64,000 bases of DNA from Angiostrongylus vasorum (Eukaryota > Nematoda > Chromadorea > Rhabditida > Metastrongylidae), in NCBI GenBank assembly GCA_018806985.1, contig JADANN010000328.1:620001-684000 (forward strand). Direction: 5' to 3'. Under the pieces are notes generated by a model, which ran no database searches, was not told the origin of the DNA, and saw only the letters and a list, made by a program, of their open reading frames with translations. The number at the start of each line of letters is the position of its first letter. Position 1 is the stretch's first letter. This document shows positions 33,201 to 42,200 of the stretch, piece by piece. The position numbers and the translations under genes were made by a program.

Positions 33201-36200
33201 AATTGATACTGGACTTGTCTGAGAGAATAACAGTCTTGCATTTCATATGATAATTATGACTCATTAGAACGACCAAAATTTGAACAGTTGCCAATTAAAT
33301 TACCAGTAAATGAACTTTTTCGAGGAAAAGCTTTATGCACATTTCGAAGTGCAGAATATTCCTAAGTGGTTCTAAGTGCTTTTTTTCTTTTCACACTCGC
33401 AATAACATCTGAGTCGAGTAGATTATCGATTGAGTAGAAGAAATTTATAACAACTTTTCTTCGTACTAAAATAAACCGTCAGTAACAAGTTGACCTCTGT
33501 AGAGGTCACACCGGCCACAATGTCCCATTACAAATAGCTTATTCTGTGTTTTCCCTTTTTTTTGTATCCGCACGTTCCATCCGATGGATCTAATTTATTA
33601 AAGTGATTGCATTTAAGAGTCGACTGCTAGGCAAGTCACCTCTTTCTTTTCGACGGCAAGTCTTTCGACTGAAAGTTTTTTTTGTACATTCCTAAGTGGA
33701 AAACAGAGTTTCTTGGCCGTTCACTACCCTAGTGTACGTCTTGAATATGTTATCGACTGATTACGAAAATTTTCGAAAAACACTTCTCTGCGCTGAAATA
33801 AACTATCAGGAAGAAGGTGATCCCTACATAGCTTATACAGCTCGGTCGGCAAGCCTCTTTGGTAGCGTAGAATACACACCGTACGCTATGTGTTAAGTCA
33901 TTTCAACTTTTGCTTTGCTGTTCTGTAAGAGCCACTTAACAGTTCGTCAAACATAGTCGGTACTAGTTCATTTTCATAGTAGCGGTTTTCTTCCTGAATT
34001 CGTAAATGATGGAGCTGCTGCATTTTTCTTTGAGTTTTGATATCGAATCGGTACATTCTTTAGCATTGTGAGTGTGTAGTTTTGACTTTGTTAGCTTAGT
34101 TGTGAATTTCATAGAAACTTTAATTCTAGAAATGTAATGTATTCATGTCATTCATTCTTGCCTGCTGCCTGGTCGAAGTATTCTTTCTGTCGAATCTAAC
34201 GCTTGTGATATTAACACTACGAAGGTTACAAAATGCTTATTGTTTTTAATTGCTTGTGTATGCTTTAGCAGTTAAAGCAGTGCTCTAGAGCAACATGTTA
34301 TTTAAACAAAAGCATGTATGCTGATGCGGGCGACTGTTTGCTAACACATGTCAACAAAAAGTCTACTGAATGGTGAGAAAAAAAGGAGGCAGTTATTTTA
34401 GTAGCTGTAGAAATTCCATCATAAGATTTGTTTAAAACCGTTGTTTCTTCTTCGAATATTCATATATACGGTACCTTATCAAGAGAAAGGGTGTTTTTAA
34501 GTGAAACTACTGTAAAAATGATTATCGACTTTAGGCAATATTGGTCGCAGATTTGTAAACCTTTTACCCCGTTTAAAACTTAGACTCAGTTTGCAGCATT
34601 TCTCAGATGAAAGTTGCAAGTTCGGAAGTGGCATGGCTTAATCTCAATAGCTTTCAAGGTCATCATTTTAGATTTTTGGATCGGTTCCAAATACGGGAAT
34701 ATTTTGTAAAGAAATCCCTGTTTTTATACACTTCAAAATTCCGGATTGTTACTGCTTCTTATATGATTTATAATTTTTAGGACGATTTTATTCTGTTTAA
34801 AATATGCACTTTGATCTTATTTGCCAGTAGATCTTCTAAAGCATAAAAATGGGATGAAGTGGTCAACGTTCATCGGTTTGTTAGTATTGCATCATGCATT
34901 CGACTTCTGTAAGTGTTTTAGAGGTGGCTGAATTCATAATACTCCTATTATGACTTATAGTGGCCTTTCGAGGTATCAGTTACTCGCAGACAGATCTGGT
35001 ACTGATTTGCCAACCTCGGAGGGAGTGAGAGGTTGCTTTGTTCGAGTGCCTGATCAGAACAACAACCACTTGTGTATTCCATGACACCTCTAAGGAATGC
35101 GCTATAAGCTTTTCTAGATCAGCGGAAAAATGGCTCATTTTGGAGCATTCATACTCTGGAGCACGTTATGTTCTGAAACATACTACCACTTAAACTTGAT
35201 TGAGACTACTCCAAAATTGCGAGACTGAGCTTGTATAATAAACTTTGAATGAGACGTAAAGTCAAGAAGAACACAATTATGTAGTGAGTTTCAGCGTGGT
35301 GCACGCTCGTCTTCACATGATCCATTACTTGCGGATTCCAAGATTGGAACGATGAATAGCGAATACAGCAGTAAACATGGCATATCGACCATTCCTAAGG
35401 GCGACTGTGCCCATTGCTGCAAACCAATCATCGGGCAGGTATGTTTTGAATGCCACTAAGCACATTGCAGCAGTTCGTGCTTCGAAATGAAAACCGGGTT
35501 TTCTTAACATCCCATCAATTGACATCTAAGAAGATATGCACAGGACGGTTGCAGTGCTCGTGAACAGAAAGGCCTCACTAATGCGGCGATATGTCCGGTA
35601 GTCAAATTTGTTCTTTTAGTTGTTTTCCTTCTCCAAAACGTCAGAAACGTGGCAACAGTGAAAAATCTTACGAATCGCTTGCGTTTCATAGCATAAAGGA
35701 CATCTTACTAGTGTATCATTTCCATCTAGGTATACACTCTCCATATCGTAGACTGTTTGCCTTGTAGAATATTCGCAGATGATCATATTGTTGTACAGCG
35801 GTCACGTATAGGGGAATTCCATGTCTCGAGTGTCTCTAACCAAGCTCCGTCAAGGCAACTGATTGATTTTCTTGTTCAGCAATCGCGAGATTGTTATACA
35901 GTATGCATTTACTTCCATAAAAAAACAGTACAATACAGTAGCTGACGTTTCGGCAGTGTCGCCTTCTTCATAGCCTGGAAGGGCATACTGACATGCAATT
36001 TACTGGGCCAAACGCTTCAATAACACTTGCGAAAAAACGGGAAACTCTATGGCAATTACATGATCAACAGCTTATCGAGAAATTCTCCGCGTTTTTCGTG
36101 ACTTCCAATGAGGAAGATTAATTAGAACAGCGGATTATAGTCGCATATGGTTGATGACTGCACCATCCCACATCAGAAATTGATGCGAAGATACGGCGCT

Positions 36201-39200
36201 TGTTCGTGAATAAATGGTAAAATAACACCTCGCGTTTGCTCAACAAGAATACGAAGAATTCCCAAATCATCTGAAAATCGAGCAGTTTAGGCACTTTTAA
36301 TCAGCTGTTGATCATGCAGTTGCCATAGAGTTTTTCGTCTTTTTGTAATTGTTGTTGAAGCGTTGGGCCTAATAAATTGTATATCAGTATACCCTTCCAG
36401 GCTTTGAAGGTGATACTGCCGAAACTCAGCTACTGTTGTATTGTATTGTTTTTCTAGTTTTTCTATAGAAGTAAGTGTATGCTGTATAACAACCTCGCGA
36501 TTGCTGAACAAGAAAACGACGCATTCATATTCCAAAGCCGACGTTAATAGAATGTCGATCCTGGGAACTGATTTATTTGTTCCTCAAACGATAGTTATGG
36601 CAAATCATAATTTTTACGTTCTTTTATATGGAGATATTAATGGGGCGTTCTACTCTAAACTCATTTTGCTGTTGTAAGGGACATTTAAGCAGATAACTCC
36701 TCAAATTTGTTCATAGCTACTGCAGTCATTTACCTCAATACTTTTGCCTTGGTTATTTACATACAAGTTGAAGATGTTGCCTTAAATGAGTTCTTAGCTA
36801 CATTTTAAGCATCCGAAATATTCCTAGTGGTTCATCGTGATGTTCCATTCGGCATGTACTTCCGTGTGTTGACAAAGTTTCCCAAGGTTGTTATTATGTA
36901 ATTATATCGAGTTGAATAGGGTGGAGTAGGATACCGCACGAATCAAGTGGGCTCACCCAGTGGTGTCCTTTCATATAGAACGGTTATTGATCTGTTGCCA
37001 ATCAATACAATTAGTTTTCATTGTTACATTGTATCTTGTCGTTGTCGTGTTGATATTAGATTGCATAATCCATGAATACTTCGCATGTTTTCGAACCGAG
37101 ATTTTAATGCGTTCTCTCACAAACAGCAAACAGATAGGTTTCTACAGGTTGATCCTATATAAAGGATAAGAAGGATGAAGCTGTCGCCGTTAATCTAATT
37201 CCTGAAGGATGCGCCATGTATTCGAAATCTTTAAGCATCGTTTGGAGGTGAATGAATGTTTATCTGGCCTTTACAGTGACTCGCAGTGGCCTACCGATGT
37301 ATTGAGCCAGTGCTGCTATCTTCCTAGACAAGTGTGGTACTAATTTGCCGACCGCGGAGTGGTGGAAGACTTGGTGGGCCATGGGGGGCGGGGGGGCTGA
37401 TTCCACGTGTGTTGCAGGGCGCCTTCGACCACTGCGCCATACAGACCCTGATACTATGTAGGACTAACCTATTCTAGCCCATTCTTAGTTTTCATTCACT
37501 GACTCCATTGATTTATTAATGTTCTGAGGTCAGGTCCTTGATTTGGTAACGCTTTACCGCTGCTCCTTTGATACTCTAAAGAAAAAATTCTGCAAAAGCT
37601 TCAATGCAGTAATTGAAAGGGAAGTGAACTGGGGCCTGCACGCTTCGCCATAAATAACAGTTGCTCGGGTACTAGGAATATATTTATTCCGTCCAGTTTA
37701 CGGGGAATTTGAACGTTTTAGTTCTTCTTTCCACACTATAGCAGTCCAAAAAGACAATGCTGGTGTCCGCTAGAACTGATGCTACCTCATTTTGCATCAC
37801 TCGTGCCCAGAAGCTTATCGACATACGAATTCCATCGTTTATAGCGTGTCTCGAAGTGTTTGAATCGACTACAATATAGCATCATCGCATCTCTTACACT
37901 GCGTTGTTTTTTCTCAAAATAACGATTACGAATTTCCGTGAAATAGTTGGAATGTTATGTCCTTAGCCCTTTTTTGCAGAGTTGTCTTCAAAGAGGTCCT
38001 TGTTGCAGTGGTATCAGAAAACTGACTATCGTTATGACTGTAGAATGACTATCCAGTTCAGTATTATAACAGAAGCTGTCCTACTGTTTACAATACAGTA
38101 CTTACATTTTGTAGAATTCGTCATGCATTATTTCTCAGGATGCTATGTTATACGGTTGTTTCCAAATCGGCCTATCTAACCATCATTTTCATTCGACTGT
38201 TTAATCGTTTAATTAATTTGCCATCTCATATAAAGGACAAAAGCTAAAGCTGTCGGCGTTGATCAATCCCTGAGGGATGCACCATGCATTCGACTTCATT
38301 AAGTATCGTTGGAGGTGACTGAATGCATATCTGGCCTTTGCAATGACTCGCGGTGCCCTACCGATATATCGAGCCAGTGCTGCTATCCTCCCAAACAAGT
38401 CTGGTACCAATTCGCCGACCTCGGAGGGATTTAAGGCTTGGTGGGCCATGGGCGTGAAGATCGATTCCACGTGTTATGTCGCAGTGGCGCCTGCAACCAC
38501 TGCGCCACACCGCCTGTTTCCAAATTTAATTAAGTTAGATTATCTTTTAATATAATTGAATTTCCAAAAACTTCTTGCCGAAGCTTAACTTCTTAAACCA
38601 GTCTGCAACAAAGTACATTCGGTAGGTGTTGGTCTTAAAACAGAATTCCATAGAAATTTAATTTGGATGGGCTTTGTATTTCATAACGCAGTTTAACGTG
38701 GGCTTTCCTTTTCTGCGACAGTGTTATTGCATTATCTAGGTCGTTATTGCGTTGGGAAAAATGTGGCACCCAGAGCATTACACGTGCTGCGAATGTGGGC
38801 TGGAGCTTGGACACAGAAACTTTTTTTGAAAGGTAAAGATTAACAGACGAGTTTTTTTAAACCTCACCAATGCCTTCTTTATATTGTGATTAGATTCGAA
38901 GCAATTACATAATTGCAATATTCTCACCAACACTTCCTGTCCGATACCCAATTTCGCGTGACTGCTGTATCCAGATGGCCCATAGATTTACCATCCACGT
39001 GCCATGAATCGAACTGAACTGATGCCGGCCACTCTGGTCTCAGATACGAATCGCATATCCGCGTTAACAACAGTCAGTGTGCTCTTTCTGACCTTACAAA
39101 TAGCAATTTCAATCGTCGAAGGAAACAGACATCCTAGTTTCCTGCTTGTCTTTGATAATTTAGCAATCTATGTGTACTTTGCAACAGCAGTACTCTATGG

Positions 39201-42200
39201 CAGAATGAACAAGCTCATGTGAGAGTAAGTTCTTGTACATTGTTATGTATAGAGAATGGCTTTTCGGGACCGACATCCTTTACACTAGTATGTGTTGAGT
39301 GAAGTATTGATTGAATACAAAAAGTATGACGAAGAACCTCAATACGAAAAAATAGCCCGCTTGAAAGAAAACTGAATGCTTGGATATTTGGATACCTGCA
39401 CCAGTCGTCAGCATGAGTAGGATGAGTCCTAGCACATTTTTCTTTCGTTTCTTTATTTGTGATTGCCATCTATTCAGATGGCCTCCTTCGTTTATGGTGA
39501 CATGTGCTAATATTATATCCCCATCTGCTAAAAACACGTTAATCCATCGTGTGGTCGTTCCAGGATGCCTGCCTAGGGTACACTCTGTAGCTATTTGCCT
39601 GTCATTTGTTATTCTCATGATATGATTGGCGCATCAGTGTCCCGATGTCGACATTTAATCTTCCGCATCTCGAAGATGGAATAGATTTCGAAAATATGGA
39701 CTGTGAATTCCTGGTAGCCGGTTATGTTTTTAGAAAAATCGTTCAGATTTTTTGTGTGGATTATGCACAAAATTGATTGTGTGGTTGAGTTATCAACTGA
39801 CGACTCTCCTACAGAATAGAGTGCTGGAAAGTGTTGAGTTGAAAAGGTGAGCGCGGAGTTTTGGGTCTATCAGTTCGTCGGTGGTTATCACAGGGTCGAA
39901 AACGCGATCCATGCTGCTCTGCTGCTTCCACTTAATTCCTATTCCTCGTTTTTCGCCATGTTCGCTGAATACCTAGGATACAAATGCGAGGTGATCTCTT
40001 TTATCAGGAAACCATCTACTTCGATCTGTTCACCCACAGACTGTGGCTTCTTCGTGAACTGTGTTTTCGTCCTATTTATGCGCAGTTCAGTCCTTTTTCT
40101 TTCGTCGTATTCATTGAGCACCGGTTCTAATTCAATGGTAGTTCTCGAAAAAGTTAGCAAAGAAGTTGTATTTATTAAAAAGAAAAGTTGCAGCTGAAAG
40201 TTAAAACAATGTTATCAGCAGGACGAAGGTTTGATAAGAATTTGCCATGAGTGCTTATGCCTTTCTCGTCCCATTCGAGCGGTTTCACTGTCCACTATAG
40301 TTCGACGGTAAATCCTCTGGCGATATTGTATCCATGATCCTACCCCTTTTCCTGTGTAGATGGTTAGCACTCGATGGAAAAGCTGTATTTATGTCTTGCA
40401 GGTGGGTCGACTGCTAGAGTTCTTATATGGGACGGGGTTACTCTTTACTGGACGAACGTTGATATGATTACATTCGTTTCAACGGTCTCAAACGTTTTTT
40501 CGTTGTCGAAAAAGGTTAGGGAAAGCGCATACACCCACCATACTTCTGTGACGTGTTTTACGGTTTCATTGTCGTTCATGCAGCAGAATTTTTATGGAAA
40601 TCCTAGTTGCTCAACTAGTTGTGCCTCCACCTAAGTCGTTGACAAGCGCGATAAGATAGCCTTCGTCAAGTGCTTGCGGAATAACAGTAGTTTCACTTCG
40701 ATCATTTCAGCTTGGGCAGTATAACTGTGCGTGACTTCCTACATTGGTGTGGGATCGTTTCCTTTCGAAATCGTATAGGTTGCGAGGAGCACATGTAATT
40801 TTTGAATTTCAGTTTGAAGTAGTTCATTTGCGATATTATCAGGTCGTACAGGCATGACACTCTTCATTTTTTTTCGCTCTTCAAGTCGAACCTCAAAGGA
40901 CATAATCCAAGGGTTTTTCTCCAGCGGTGATTTTACGGGCCGGAGTTGTGGAACTGAAAACCTTTATCGAAAACTTTTCCGTTATCATTTCCATATCATC
41001 TTGGAATGCAGCAGTGTTCACATCTTCATTCATCAGAGTTAGCAGCGGAACGCTATATTCGCAGACGTCTTAACATTATTTCTTCAGACTAGTTTTTTAC
41101 TCCTGTTTTTTTAGATTACTTCCACAAGTTTTTCTGACTGTAGAGACGTAAACCGTCATGCAAAGTTCTTCTATAACTAACTTTGTTCTCAGCAGCTGCT
41201 GATGTACTTCAGTCGACTCGACTCAAACTTCACTATTTATCTCTAGTCGAACAGCTCCTCAGTGCCGGTGAAAATGTGGTCCAAATTTCTTGATTGAAGA
41301 ATTAGTTCATATTTGGCACAGCTTTTAAGTTCGTCGATAAACAGCTGCAACTATTCGGTCAACTCCTTGATTGGCAGGTCTTGTATGGGTAGGGTTTCCT
41401 ACAGAATGTTCCCCTCTTTTACGGCTTGCTTTTTCCTTTTTGATAGGTGATAAGAATTCCTTAGTAACTTACAGCTGGGTCAAGCCTTCACACCAAGAAG
41501 GCAGTGATCAGATTAAATACAGGTTGATGGAGCCATGAATGCTGTCAATCTCCTCGTGTGTGGTACCGTTAAGTGGTTGTCATATTCAACGGCGAAGTTC
41601 TTCAAGAAAATTTAATTTCCGTGAGAGAAGCCTTCTATGAAGAGTAGTTCGACGAGAAGATTTCAGTTCCCGCTTCGATCTCAAAAATTCCCTGGAATCG
41701 CTTTTTCTGGCCTTTCCTATTCCTGATCTGAAATCTTCAGGAACAGATTTGTTGAATGGTTCATCTATGCTTCCTCAAACTGATAGTCCAACCCATCTAC
41801 TTCGTACTCTTCGTCCGCACTGATCGGTAAGTGGCAATTGATGATATTCATCTCGTTATGATGTATGAGTTGAAGCCTAAGCCTGACGAGGCAAAGGAGA
41901 GGATCTCGTGCGAATCGACAAGGTGGATAGTGGTGGGGTGGACGACAAGGCCTACGCCGCCAATATTTCACGACGCACTTTTTCTGTTTGAATGACAAGG
42001 GTGGTATCATTTAATTGGTATCAGTAAAACAACTATTTGTTTTTTTATGGTAGGTACAGGGCTACGCACTGTTTCCATGGCGTATCATGAGCGTGTTCGT
42101 TTGATCTTGTTCTGATGACGTACTGTGCAACCCGAGATTTACTTTCCTCACAGATGTTTCGCTGCCTGACGTCATAGACAGGAGCTTCATTTTTCCCTAG

